A stretch of DNA of 49,023 bases, taken from Oscillospiraceae bacterium. Its GTDB lineage: Bacteria; Bacillota; Clostridia; Oscillospirales; Oscillospiraceae. Positions 41,332-49,023 of the stretch are shown in pieces (position 1 is the stretch's first letter; each line of letters opens with the position of its first letter). A program made the position numbers and the translations under genes. A model generated the notes under the pieces. The model had not been told where the DNA came from, ran no database searches, and saw nothing but the letters and a program-made list of their open reading frames with translations. The stretch lies in NCBI GenBank assembly GCA_015068025.1, contig SVLH01000012.1, positions 1 to 49,023 of the forward strand, given 5' to 3'.

Positions 41332-42336
41332 TTATCGTTTTTTATTTTTGCAAACTCTAAAAATTCCAATTCCAATAAAAATAGCACTGATTAACAAGAA
41401 CGATGTTAAAACGATGATGTGAATATTTCCTTCTAAACACTGATTCCAATCATTAAAGTTCACTTGATAGGAATTTTCTTTCGTTCCAAACAACACATCT
41501 ACCACCAAATCTGTGAAATAATACATAACCGTGCTGAAGGTCGCACAAATGCCCGCTTTAAGAAAGGAATCAAAACGCAGGGTGCAAATAACAGCACAAA
41601 GGATCACAGGTGTAAATGCATAGCAGGTAATCAATATCGCAGGGATGAGACTGAACGGATGCCTAATGTAGACATTCAGCAACAGCAAAATGGTTAAAAT
41701 ACCGCTTGCCGCAAAAGAAATTACAAATTTGCAGCGAGAAAGCTTACTTTTTGATAAAAGGACCGGTACAAACAATAGTACATAACCTATTAAAACACCT
41801 ATACAAGCAGTTAAGAGCCACGACAGACCATCGGTGTATACGGCGCAGGCAAACAAAAGCAGACAAATGGACAGGTAGGTTGAAACAGAAAAAGACAGTA
41901 ACTTCTTCGACTCAAAAAAGCAGGTAACTGTGGGCACAAATGTATAAGCGCAAATCAATGCTGTCAATACGATGAAGAACCAGGAAAGCGTGTGGTTTAC
42001 AGCAAGATTGCAAATAAAGCAGGTTAAAAGTGCAACGGCATAGGATATTGTTGGAACCCAAAACCATGTTCTGCGGATTACTCGGAATTTCCGCGCTTCG
42101 TGCTTCATCTTCCTTGCGTCCGTGTCTGTTGATGCGGTAATCAATTCGTGTTCGCTTATATCAAGGACACGACAAAGATCGGAAATCAAAGTGATGTCGG
42201 GGTAGGATACTCCCCGCTCCCACTTACTCACAGCCCCTTCGGTAACAAACAACATTTCTGCCAAGTCTTTTTGTGAATAATTTTTTTCGGTTCGTTTGAT
42301 TTTTATGAACGAACCAAATGTTTTTTTATCAGTCAT
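41332..42336 (-). CDS. XRE-family HTH protein with multiple membrane helices
   Basis: A 334-residue protein with an N-terminal helix-turn-helix of the XRE/HTH_3 type (residues 8-65: KRTEKNYSQKDLAEMLFVTEGAVSKWERG in parts), a short linker, and about eight hydrophobic segments from residue 90 to the end. This is the layout of membrane-anchored regulators common in Firmicutes, function usually unknown. The gene is AT-rich relative to its neighbours, hinting at transfer. AGAGGTGG precedes ATG 42336. It is monocistronic. Confidence 0.88.
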   Translation of the reverse strand: MTDKKTFGSFIKIKRTEKNYSQKDLAEMLFVTEGAVSKWERGVSYPDITLISDLCRVLDISEHELITASTDTDARKMKHEARKFRVIRRTWFWVPTISYAVALLTCFICNLAVNHTLSWFFIVLTALICAYTFVPTVTCFFESKKLLSFSVSTYLSICLLLFACAVYTDGLSWLLTACIGVLIGYVLLFVPVLLSKSKLSRCKFVISFAASGILTILLLLNVYIRHPFSLIPAILITCYAFTPVILCAVICTLRFDSFLKAGICATFSTVMYYFTDLVVDVLFGTKENSYQVNFNDWNQCLEGNIHIIVLTSFLLISAIFIGIGIFRVCKNKKR

Positions 42337-42357
42337 ATCTGTCCACCTCTGCCTAAC

Positions 42358-42386
42358 ATTTTACGGCAACCAGGGGTAATCGTCAA
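42358..42386 (-). promoter_or_regulatory. Promoter of the XRE membrane protein gene
   Basis: On the minus strand TTGACG and TAAAAT are 17 bases apart. The rest of 42387-42549 shows no gene or clear signal. Confidence 0.65.
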
Positions 42387-42549
42387 TGGACGGTCAAGCC
42401 ACCCACCTTTTGATCTGCTGGCGGAAAATTCAAGTTCGCTTCATTTTCCATATTCCGCTGGTTGCTTCCATGATTGGGGAATCTGCCGATGCATTAGCTG
42501 TCCACACTTTAAGTTAATTGGGACTTCCCCGATTCCGCCGCAGATTTTT

Positions 42550-42585
42550 TAAACAAAAACGACGGCAAACCGTGGTCTGCCGTCG
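42550..42585 (-). terminator. Terminator of the CdaR-like gene
   Basis: Stem GACGGCA / TGCCGTC with a 10-base loop that can pair further, followed by GTTTTTGTTT on the minus strand. Confidence 0.8.
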
Positions 42586-42598
42586 CTTACGGATGTAT

Positions 42599-43690
42599 TC
42601 ACGAATCGATGCCTCTGGAGGTCAGGTACTTCTTGACCATCAGCGCCACCTTGAAGGTGATGGCGTCGTCAAACTCCCGCAGATCCAGGCCGGTGAGCTT
42701 CTTGATCTTCTCCAGACGGTACACCAGCGTGTTGCGGTGGACGAACAGTTTGCGCGCCGTTTCGGAAACGTTCAGGTTGTTTTCAAAGAACTTGTGGATG
42801 GTGAACAGGGTCTCCTTGTCCAGGGCATCGATGGGGTTCTTCTTGAACACTTCCAGCAGGAACATCTCGCACAGGGTGGTCGGCAGCTGATAGATCAGGC
42901 GGCCGATGCCCAGATTCTCGTAGTTGATGACATACTTCTCAGTGTCAAACACCTTGCCGACCTCGATGGCGATCTGGGCCTCCTTGTAGCTCTTGGCCAG
43001 ATCCCGCAGATGGGTGGCAACCGTGCCGATGCCCACCACAGCCGTGCTTTCGCTGCCGGCGTGAAGGCTCTCCTCGATGGTGGCGGCAATCTTGTTCAGT
43101 TCCTTGATGCCGACGCCCTCGGACATCTGGTGGATCAGAACCACATCACCCTCGCCCACGCTGAGAACGAAGTCATTCTGCCGGTCGGGGAACAGCGCCT
43201 GCACCACATCCGTGGGGACGGACTCGCCCTTTTTCAGGGAGCGCATCACAAACACACCGCGGGGCACGTCCGCCGTGACGCGCAGTTCCTTGGCACGCAT
43301 ATAGATGTCGCCCAGCATGATATTGTCGGAAATGATGTCCTTGATGAAGGAGCCGCGATCATGCTTTTCCTCGTAATAGCTCTTGGCAGCGTTCAGCGCC
43401 ACGGTCGCCATGGAGCAAACGGTCTTGCTGATCTCGTTATCGCCAAAAGAGAACACGGCGTAATCGAATTGGTTGCCCCAGCCGTTCAGCGCCTTGAATG
43501 TCTTTCCATCGGACGCGATCATTCCACCGGCGGCACTGTTGACCACCGGAACATACTCCGCCCAGCGCTGGCCGATCATAGACAGTTCGCTGCAAGCAAT
43601 GACGATGCCCTCGGCGTCAATGACGCCAACCGTACGGTCGGTATTCTCCTTCAGCTGCAATACCACGTTTTGAAAAATTCTTCCAGACAT
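42599..43690 (-). CDS. CdaR/PucR-type transcriptional regulator
   Basis: A 363-residue regulator with an N-terminal sugar-diacid-recognition-like PAS-type domain (residues 1-130, DRTVGVIDAEGIVIACSEL), a GGDEF-like middle domain and a C-terminal PucR HTH (NVSETARKLFVHRNTLVYRLEKI, then LTGLDLREFDDAI). Relatives respond to sugar acids or amino-acid-type ligands. No catabolic gene is adjacent, so the target is remote or unknown. GAGGAGGG precedes ATG 43690, with a promoter at 43749-43777. Confidence 0.88.
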   Translation of the reverse strand: MSGRIFQNVVLQLKENTDRTVGVIDAEGIVIACSELSMIGQRWAEYVPVVNSAAGGMIASDGKTFKALNGWGNQFDYAVFSFGDNEISKTVCSMATVALNAAKSYYEEKHDRGSFIKDIISDNIMLGDIYMRAKELRVTADVPRGVFVMRSLKKGESVPTDVVQALFPDRQNDFVLSVGEGDVVLIHQMSEGVGIKELNKIAATIEESLHAGSESTAVVGIGTVATHLRDLAKSYKEAQIAIEVGKVFDTEKYVINYENLGIGRLIYQLPTTLCEMFLLEVFKKNPIDALDKETLFTIHKFFENNLNVSETARKLFVHRNTLVYRLEKIKKLTGLDLREFDDAITFKVALMVKKYLTSRGIDS

Positions 43691-43748
43691 GGTTGCCCTC
43701 CTCACCACATATCAAGCAAAAAACTTTGTGCATTTTGTCAATGACAAC

Positions 43749-43777
43749 ATTATATCGGCCGTTTTGGCAAAATGCAA
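43749..43777 (-). promoter_or_regulatory. Promoter of the CdaR-like gene
   Basis: On the minus strand TTGCAT and perfect TATAAT with a 17-base spacer. TTGTCATTGACAA at 43736-43748 is a nearby palindrome that may be an operator. Confidence 0.7.
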
Positions 43778-43847
43778 GATGTTTCTTCTTTTTTCCACAA
43801 AAAAGTACTGCATTTTTTGTGGAGTTTTGTTCTTTTCCTGATATGGC

Positions 43848-44567
43848 TTACAAATTCCGCAGCTGTGCCAGTTCTTCTTCCGTTAAAAATCGGAACATTC
43901 CTCGTGAAAGTGACGAGTCCAGCGTCAAATTGCCCATACGGATCCGCTCCAGATACAGCACCGGTTTTCCCCGCTGGGCCAGCATCCGCTTGACCTGATG
44001 GAACTTCCCTTCCCGCAGCGTCACATGGGCTTCGCTCACCTCGCCCACCGTCAAAATGTCCAATCCGGCACTCTGGCAGACCAGCCCGTCATCCAGCGTC
44101 ATGCCCTCCTGAAACGCCCGGCAGTCCTCCTCCGTCAGCCGCCCGCTCACTCTGGTATAGTACACCTTATCCACATGGTGGCGGGGAGAGAGCAGATCAT
44201 GGGCCAGACCTCCCTCGTTGGTCAGCAGCAGCAGTCCCTCGGTGTCCTTGTCCAGCCGCCCCACCGGGAACAATCCCTGCTTTCTCAGCTCCGGCGTCAG
44301 CAGATCCAGCACCGTGAGGCCGCGGCCGTCCTCCGTGGCGGAGAGATAGCCGGCCGGTTTGTTCAGCATCACCCAGGTGTACTTGCGGTAAGTCAGTTCC
44401 TCTCCGTTCACCACGATGGCCGCCTGCTCCGGATCCACCTTGTCCTCGGCGCTGCGGGCCGGGAGCCCGTCCACCAGAACCATTCCCTGCCGGATCATAT
44501 TTTTCACTTCCTTCCGGGACCACTTGCCCGTGGAAGCAATGATTTTGTCCAGACGCTGCTTGTCCAT
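43848..44567 (-). CDS. rsuA: 16S rRNA pseudouridine synthase (RsuA family)
   Basis: A 239-residue enzyme that isomerises a uridine in rRNA. It has an N-terminal S4 domain (QRLDKIIASTGKWSRKEVKNMIRQGMVLVDG in parts) and the RsuA/RluB catalytic motif GRLDKDTEGLLLLTN with D106 as nucleophile. The KVDP and HHVDKVY segments favour RsuA (position 516 of 16S rRNA) over RluB, but the exact target is inferred. It is monocistronic and divergent from the DUF4830 gene. Confidence 0.9.
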   Translation of the reverse strand: MDKQRLDKIIASTGKWSRKEVKNMIRQGMVLVDGLPARSAEDKVDPEQAAIVVNGEELTYRKYTWVMLNKPAGYLSATEDGRGLTVLDLLTPELRKQGLFPVGRLDKDTEGLLLLTNEGGLAHDLLSPRHHVDKVYYTRVSGRLTEEDCRAFQEGMTLDDGLVCQSAGLDILTVGEVSEAHVTLREGKFHQVKRMLAQRGKPVLYLERIRMGNLTLDSSLSRGMFRFLTEEELAQLRNL

Positions 44568-44661
44568 AAAACGGTCTTCCTTTCCCCAAGGCGGCTCTTT
44601 TTGCTATATCTTATCATACTTCTCCCCGAAAATGAATAAGAACAAGCAGGAGGGATGAAAT

Positions 44662-45138
44662 ATGTTCATTTGGACCGCGCGGTTTTCCAAAAAAAAGGCC
44701 GTGGCAGCCGTCATCGCCATAGGACTCGTCATGGCGATCCTGATTCTTTTGTCCGGCCGTTCCCATACAGAAGATGAGGCTCGGCAGCCCGTTCTGTCCG
44801 ACAACACCCAGCGCATCGCCTATCTGCAATCTCTGGGCTGGGAGGTGGAGGAAGATCCGCTGGAAACGCTGCAATTCCTGTTCCCGGAGACCCTCAACGC
44901 TTCCTACCTTGCCTACAACGAATTGCAGCGCCTGCAGGGGTTTGACCTCACCACCTGCTGCGGAAAGCAGGTCACCCGCTACACCTATACCGTCACCAAT
45001 TATCCCAATCGTCCGGAGGGTGTGCAGGCCAATCTGTATATCTGCGAGGATATGGCTGTGGCGGGGGACATCTGCTGTCCGGGAGAAAGCGGATTTCAGG
45101 AGCGGCTGATCCCCAGCGAGGCAAAAAAAGCGAGCTGA
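44662..45138 (+). CDS. DUF4830 membrane-anchored protein
   Basis: A 158-residue protein with a short cytosolic basic start (MFIWTARFSKKK), one membrane helix (AVAAVIAIGLVMAILILLSG) and an extracytoplasmic domain carrying the DUF4830 pattern: NTQRIAYLQSLGWEV, FNDYNELQ-like YLAYNELQRLQGFDL, then GKQVTRYTYTV. The function is unknown. AGCAGGAGGG precedes ATG 44662. Its transcript runs into the first of three terminator copies downstream. Confidence 0.88.
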   Translation: MFIWTARFSKKKAVAAVIAIGLVMAILILLSGRSHTEDEARQPVLSDNTQRIAYLQSLGWEVEEDPLETLQFLFPETLNASYLAYNELQRLQGFDLTTCCGKQVTRYTYTVTNYPNRPEGVQANLYICEDMAVAGDICCPGESGFQERLIPSEAKKAS

Positions 45139-45174
45139 CGCCCTCTTGCAGCGCGCAAGACACGCCAAATGCAC

Positions 45175-45362
45175 AAAAAAGGACTGCTGCATACGCAGCA
45201 GTCCTTTTTTAAGGTGCAACTTACTCGCAGTCGATAACAGTGCCGCTCGACGGTACGGCCGTTTCCCATCCGGCTGGCCGGATGGGAGCCCTGCGGGCGA
45301 TTGAATGCACGCGCCTTGCGGCGCGCCCCGCACTGCGGGGCCCCAGGCGGCCGCACCGAAAG
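45175..45362. repeat. Tandem repeat copy 1: tuf tail, terminator and palindromic spacer (188 bp)
   Basis: On the minus strand this unit holds the spacer, then codons like those at the end of tuf (SGTVIDCE and stop), then the tuf terminator hairpin (stem AAGGACTGCTGC / GCAGCAGTCCTT). It differs from copy 2 by one base in the tail codons and one extra T. The hairpin here also serves as terminator for the DUF4830 gene. Confidence 0.93.
45251..45358. repeat. Palindrome-dense GC-rich element inside repeat copy 1
   Basis: An outer stem pairs CGGTACGGCCG (45251-45261) with CGGCCGCACCG (45348-45358). Four hairpins lie inside: 45265-45286 (CCCATCCGG), 45288-45298 (GCCC), 45310-45325 (CGCGCC) and 45326-45340 (CCCCGC). 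The result is a multi-branched fold on either strand. The same element is at 45438-45545. Confidence 0.8.
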
Positions 45363-45549
45363 AAAAAAGGACTGCTGCATACGCAGCAGTCCTTTTTAAG
45401 GTGCAACTTACTCGCAGTCGATAACAGCGCCGCTCGACGGTACGGCCGTTTCCCATCCGGCTGGCCGGATGGGAGCCCTGCGGGCGATTGAATGCACGCG
45501 CCTTGCGGCGCGCCCCGCACTGCGGGGCCCCAGGCGGCCGCACCGAAAG
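45363..45549. repeat. Tandem repeat copy 2 (187 bp)
   Basis: Nearly identical to copy 1, including the palindromic element at 45438-45545 and the hairpin-terminator. The tail codons read SGAVIDCE and stop as in tuf. Confidence 0.93.
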
Positions 45550-45584
45550 AAAAAAGGACTGCTGCATACGCAGCAGTCCTTTTT
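45550..45584 (-). terminator. tuf terminator
   Basis: Stem AAGGACTGCTGC / GCAGCAGTCCTT with a 4-base loop and TTTTTT on the minus strand. Two further copies lie downstream in the repeat array, giving three terminators in series. Confidence 0.9.
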
Positions 45585-45637
45585 AAGGTGCAACTTACTC
45601 GCAGTCGATAACAGCGCCGGAACCGACGGTACGGCCG
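45550..45637. repeat. Tandem repeat copy 3: genuine tuf 3' end and terminator
   Basis: The third copy of the terminator hairpin and tuf tail is the real end of tuf. Similarity to copies 1 and 2 ends at about CGGTACGGCCG (45627-45637), where the tuf coding sequence diverges from the spacer. Confidence 0.9.
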
Positions 45638-46794
45638 CCCTCGCGGATAGCGAAGCGCAGACCCTTCTCGATAGCGATGGGGGTGATCAGCTCAACGTGC
45701 ATCTCAACGTTATCGCCGGGCATGCACATCTCAACGCCTTCGGGCAGAGTGATGACGCCGGTAACGTCGGTGGTACGGAAGTAGAACTGAGGACGATAGT
45801 TGTTGAAGAAGGGAGTGTGACGGCCGCCTTCTTCCTTGGACAGAACGTAGACCTGACCCACGAACTTGGTCAGGGGCTTGATGGTGCCGGGCTTGCACAG
45901 AACCTGGCCACGCTCGATGCCGGTACGCTCGATACCACGCAGCAGGGCGCCGATGTTGTCGCCGGCTTCAGCGTAGTCCAGCAGCTTGTGGAACATCTCG
46001 ATACCGGTGATGGTGGTGTCCTTCTTCTCCTCGGACAGGCCGACGATCTCGACCTTGTCGCCCAGGTTCAGCTGGCCACGCTCAACACGGCCGGTAGCAA
46101 CGGTACCACGGCCGGAGATGGTGAAGACGTCCTCGACGGGCATCAGGAAGGGCATATCGGCCTTACGGTCGGGAGTGGGGATATAGGAGTCAACAGCGTC
46201 CATCAGCTCCTGGATGCAAGCGAACTCGGGAGCAGAGGGGTCGGTGGACTCGGAGATCAGGGCGTTCAGAGCGGAACCCTTGATGACGGGGATGTCATCG
46301 CCGGGGAACTCGTAGTTGGACAGAGTCTCGCGGATCTCCATCTCGACCAGCTCCAGCAGCTCTTCGTCGTCAACCAGGTCAGCCTTGTTCATGAACACGA
46401 CCATGGCGGGCACGCCGACCTGACGGGCCAGCAGGATGTGCTCCTTGGTCTGAGCCATGGGGCCGTCGGTGGAAGCGATAACCAGGATAGCGCCGTCCAT
46501 CTGGGCAGCACCGGTGATCATGTTCTTGATATAGTCAGCGTGGCCCGGGCAGTCAACGTGAGCATAGTGACGAGCCTCGGTCTCATACTCGACGTGAGCG
46601 GTGTTGATGGTAATGCCGCGCTCGCGCTCTTCGGGAGCCTTATCGATGGAAGCGTAGTCCATCATCTCGGCGCCGCCCTTCATAGCGAGGTACTTGGTGA
46701 TAGCAGCGGTCAGAGTGGTCTTACCATGGTCGACGTGACCGATGGTGCCGATGTTAACATGGGGTTTGGTTCTTTCAAACTTCTGCTTAGCCAT
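45595..46794 (-). CDS. tuf: Translation elongation factor Tu
   Basis: EF-Tu delivers aminoacyl-tRNA to the ribosome. The 399-residue protein has G1 [10 protein letters not shown]3 DCPGHADY, G4 NKADLVDD and the C-terminal beta-barrel domains, ending [22 protein letters not shown] precedes ATG 46794. It follows fusA as in the str operon, with its own candidate promoter between them. Its last codons and terminator are duplicated twice downstream. Confidence 0.98.
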   Translation of the reverse strand: MAKQKFERTKPHVNIGTIGHVDHGKTTLTAAITKYLAMKGGAEMMDYASIDKAPEERERGITINTAHVEYETEARHYAHVDCPGHADYIKNMITGAAQMDGAILVIASTDGPMAQTKEHILLARQVGVPAMVVFMNKADLVDDEELLELVEMEIRETLSNYEFPGDDIPVIKGSALNALISESTDPSAPEFACIQELMDAVDSYIPTPDRKADMPFLMPVEDVFTISGRGTVATGRVERGQLNLGDKVEIVGLSEEKKDTTITGIEMFHKLLDYAEAGDNIGALLRGIERTGIERGQVLCKPGTIKPLTKFVGQVYVLSKEEGGRHTPFFNNYRPQFYFRTTDVTGVITLPEGVEMCMPGDNVEMHVELITPIAIEKGLRFAIREGGRTVGSGAVIDCE

Positions 46795-46858
46795 TTGAAA
46801 ATCCTCCTGTCAAATTACATAATCATGTTTGTGCAATGTGAAATCAGTCAACATTGCT

Positions 46859-46887
46859 ATTTTACAATAAATTCCGACGAAAATCAA
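46859..46887 (-). promoter_or_regulatory. Candidate tuf promoter
   Basis: On the minus strand TTGATT and TAAAAT are separated by 17 bases in the 116-base fusA-tuf gap. Confidence 0.5.
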
Positions 46888-46910
46888 TAACGAAATGTTC
46901 GAATCCAGAA

Positions 46911-49013
46911 TTACTGGGGCTTCGCACGGTTTTCGATGATCTTGTCGCGGATGCTCTTGGGCATCTCCACATAGCTGTGGGGCTCCATGCTGTACTGGCC
47001 ACGGCCCTGGGTGTTGGAACGCAGGTCGGTGGCATAGCCGAACATGTTGGCCAGAGGCACCAGAGCATCGATCTGGGTGGCGCCGGTACGGTTCTCCTGA
47101 CCCTGGATCTGGCCGCGACGGCTGTTCAGGTCACCGATAACAGTGCCCAGATACTCGTCGGGGACGATGACGGAGACCTTCATGATGGGCTCCTGCAGGG
47201 TGGGATCAGCCTTGCGGCAGGCTTCCTTGAACGCCATGGAACCGGCGATCTTGAAGGCCATTTCAGAGGAGTCGACTTCGTGATAGGAGCCATCGTACAG
47301 AGTGACCTTGACGTCCACCACGGGGAAGCCGGCCAGGATACCGGAGTTCATGGCGCCCTGGATACCGGCGTCGACAGCGGGGATATACTCCTTGGGGATG
47401 GCGCCGCCCACGACGGCGTTGACAAACTCGTAACCCTTGCCGGACTCGTTGGGCTCGACCTTGATCTTAACATGGCCGTACTGACCCTTACCGCCGGACT
47501 GACGGGCATACTTGGTGTCCTGCTCGACCAGCTTCTTGATGGTCTCCTTATAGGCGACCTGGGGAGCGCCGACGTTGGCTTCCACCTTGAACTCGCGGAG
47601 CAGACGATCCACGATGATCTCCAGGTGCAGCTCGCCCATACCGGCGATGATGGTCTGGCCGGTCTCCTCATCGGTGTAGGTCTTGAAGGTGGGGTCCTCT
47701 TCTGCCAGCTTGACCAGACCCAGCGTCATCTTCTCCTGACCAGCCTTGGTCTTGGGCTCGATGGCAACACGGATCACGGGCTCGGGGAACTCCATGGACT
47801 CCAGAACGATGGGAGCCTTGTCGTCGCACAGGGTATCGCCGGTGGTGGTATTCTTCAGACCAACAGCGGCAGCGATATCGCCGGCGTAGACTTCTTCGAT
47901 GTCCTCACGATGGTTTGCGTGCATCTGCAGGATGCGGCCGATGCGCTCACGCTGGTTCTTGGTGGCATTCAGCACGGAAGAACCGGTGGTGAGAGAACCG
48001 GAATACACGCGGAAGAAGCTCAGACGGCCCACATAGGGGTCGGTCATGATCTTGAAAGCCAGAGCGGAAAAGGGGGCGCTGTCGTCGGAAGGACGCTCGT
48101 CCTCTTCCTCGGTCTTGGGATTGACACCCTTGATGGCAGGGATGTCGATGGGAGAGGGCATATAGTCGACAACGGCATCCAGCATCTTCTGCACGCCCTT
48201 GTTCTTGTAAGAGGTGCCGCAGACAACGGGGACGCACTCGTTGGCGATGGTAGCCTTGCGGATGGCGGCACGGATCTTCTCTGCGGGGATCTCCTCCTCC
48301 ATCAGAGCCATCTCCATGATCTCCTCGTCGAACATGGACACGGCGTCCAGCATCTTTTCACGATACTCGGTTGCCAGATCCATCATGTCGGCGGGGATCT
48401 CCTCCACGCGCATATCCTGACCCTTGTCATCATAGTAGACGTCAGCCTTCATTTCCACCAGGTCGACGATACCCTTAAAGGTCTCCTCGGCGCCGATGGG
48501 CAGCTGGATGGGCACAGCGTTGCACTTCAGACGCTCGTCGATCATACGCAGAACGTTGTAGAAGTTGGCGCCCATGATGTCCATCTTGTTGACATAGATC
48601 ATACGGGGAACTTTGTAGTTATCGGCCTGACGCCACACAGTCTCGGACTGGGGCTCCACGCCGCCCTTGGCGCACAGAACGGTCACAGAGCCGTCCAGCA
48701 CACGCAGGGAGCGCTCCACCTCGACGGTGAAGTCGACGTGACCCGGGGTATCAATGATGTTGATACGGGTCTGGGGGAACTGCTGGTGAGAACCAGACCA
48801 GAAACAGGTGGTAGCAGCGGAGGTGATGGTGATACCACGCTCCTGCTCCTGTGCCATCCAGTCCATGGTGGCGGTACCATCATGGGTCTCGCCCAACTTA
48901 TAGTTCACGCCGGTGTAGAACAGGATACGCTCGGTAGTCGTAGTCTTGCCTGCATCGATGTGAGCCATAATGCCGATATTTCTGGTATTTTCAAGAGATG
49001 TTTTTCTCGGCAT
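46911..49013 (-). CDS. fusA: Translation elongation factor G
   Basis: EF-G drives ribosomal translocation. The complete 700-residue protein begins at ATG 49013, ten bases from the window edge, with [22 protein letters not shown] (in parts, P-loop AHIDAGKT), DTPGHVD, NKMD, and domains II-V ending [17 protein letters not shown]. It precedes tuf; rpsL and rpsG would be expected upstream, outside the window. Confidence 0.98.
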   Translation of the reverse strand: MPRKTSLENTRNIGIMAHIDAGKTTTTERILFYTGVNYKLGETHDGTATMDWMAQEQERGITITSAATTCFWSGSHQQFPQTRINIIDTPGHVDFTVEVERSLRVLDGSVTVLCAKGGVEPQSETVWRQADNYKVPRMIYVNKMDIMGANFYNVLRMIDERLKCNAVPIQLPIGAEETFKGIVDLVEMKADVYYDDKGQDMRVEEIPADMMDLATEYREKMLDAVSMFDEEIMEMALMEEEIPAEKIRAAIRKATIANECVPVVCGTSYKNKGVQKMLDAVVDYMPSPIDIPAIKGVNPKTEEEDERPSDDSAPFSALAFKIMTDPYVGRLSFFRVYSGSLTTGSSVLNATKNQRERIGRILQMHANHREDIEEVYAGDIAAAVGLKNTTTGDTLCDDKAPIVLESMEFPEPVIRVAIEPKTKAGQEKMTLGLVKLAEEDPTFKTYTDEETGQTIIAGMGELHLEIIVDRLLREFKVEANVGAPQVAYKETIKKLVEQDTKYARQSGGKGQYGHVKIKVEPNESGKGYEFVNAVVGGAIPKEYIPAVDAGIQGAMNSGILAGFPVVDVKVTLYDGSYHEVDSSEMAFKIAGSMAFKEACRKADPTLQEPIMKVSVIVPDEYLGTVIGDLNSRRGQIQGQENRTGATQIDALVPLANMFGYATDLRSNTQGRGQYSMEPHSYVEMPKSIRDKIIENRAKPQ

Positions 49014-49023
49014 ACTTGTTCTC

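Noticed and set aside
41205-42483. Ten-base inverted repeat GATTCCCCAA (41205-41214 and 42474-42483) flanking the XRE gene
   Set aside because: A 10-base match within 1.3 kb is close to chance level and no further sequence extends it.
45175-45637. Possible CRISPR array
   Set aside because: There are only three units of about 187 bases with identical spacers and a recognisable tuf tail; no short repeat/unique spacer pattern or cas gene is present.

Overview
The window is a 49 kb stretch of a GC-rich, low-to-moderate-spacing Firmicutes chromosome. A Trp T-box, a NiaR-type repressor, a paired FtsEX/M23 peptidase module, FtsK/SpoIIIE, DUF4830 and DUF6472 proteins, strong AGGAGG ribosome binding sites and sigma-A promoters all point to Clostridia. 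The high GC and the small-protein families suggest an Oscillospiraceae-like gut lineage (inference, not a species call). Most of the window is housekeeping sequence; both strands are used in blocks.

Layout. 1-3.5 kb (+): 3' end of rpmA, obgE, then a Trp T-box leader controlling a solitary type-2 tryptophan synthase beta chain. 3.5-7.5 kb: DUF2974 hydrolase with a broken flavodoxin-like remnant (-), a tandem-OB SSB-like protein (+), and a NUDIX / DUF6472 / cysteine-desulfurase-like operon (-). 7.6-10.8 kb (+): lysA, a NiaR-like repressor, and an EIIC/PfoR-like membrane protein whose promoter is overlapped by a perfect 44-bp palindrome. 10.8-14 kb (-): greA-like/spx-like/dus operon, five tRNAs (Gly, Arg, His, Gln, Lys) and a class I glutamine amidotransferase. 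14.1-16.8 kb (+): tRNA-Ser followed at once by an AT-rich island with one large gene (eight zinc ribbons around a PD-(D/E)XK nuclease core), bounded by an exact 18-bp inverted repeat.

16.8-22.7 kb: hexapeptide acyltransferase-like protein, radical SAM protein, Rieske/FAD oxidoreductase, metallophosphoesterase, Dabb protein and a class I aminotransferase with a long attenuator-like leader. 22.7-34.1 kb (-): ftsK, uppP, rnc, acpP, plsX, trmFO, topA, dprA and a SpoU rRNA methyltransferase, i.e. lipid/envelope synthesis, RNA modification and DNA topology. 34.3-37.4 kb (-): CDF metal exporter, lysS, greA. 37.4-41.1 kb (-): ftsE-ftsX-M23 peptidase and an unknown gene. 41.3-44.6 kb (-): an AT-rich XRE membrane protein, a CdaR/PucR regulator and an rsuA-type pseudouridine synthase. 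44.7-49 kb: DUF4830 protein (+), then tuf and fusA (-). The 3' tail of tuf and its terminator are present three times in tandem, separated by a palindrome-dense GC-rich spacer.

The most unusual items are the zinc-ribbon/nuclease island inserted behind tRNA-Ser with its inverted repeats, the NiaR-type operator controlling an EIIC-like transporter (a candidate vitamin B3 transporter), the tuf-tail tandem repeats, and the leader RNA of the aminotransferase gene.
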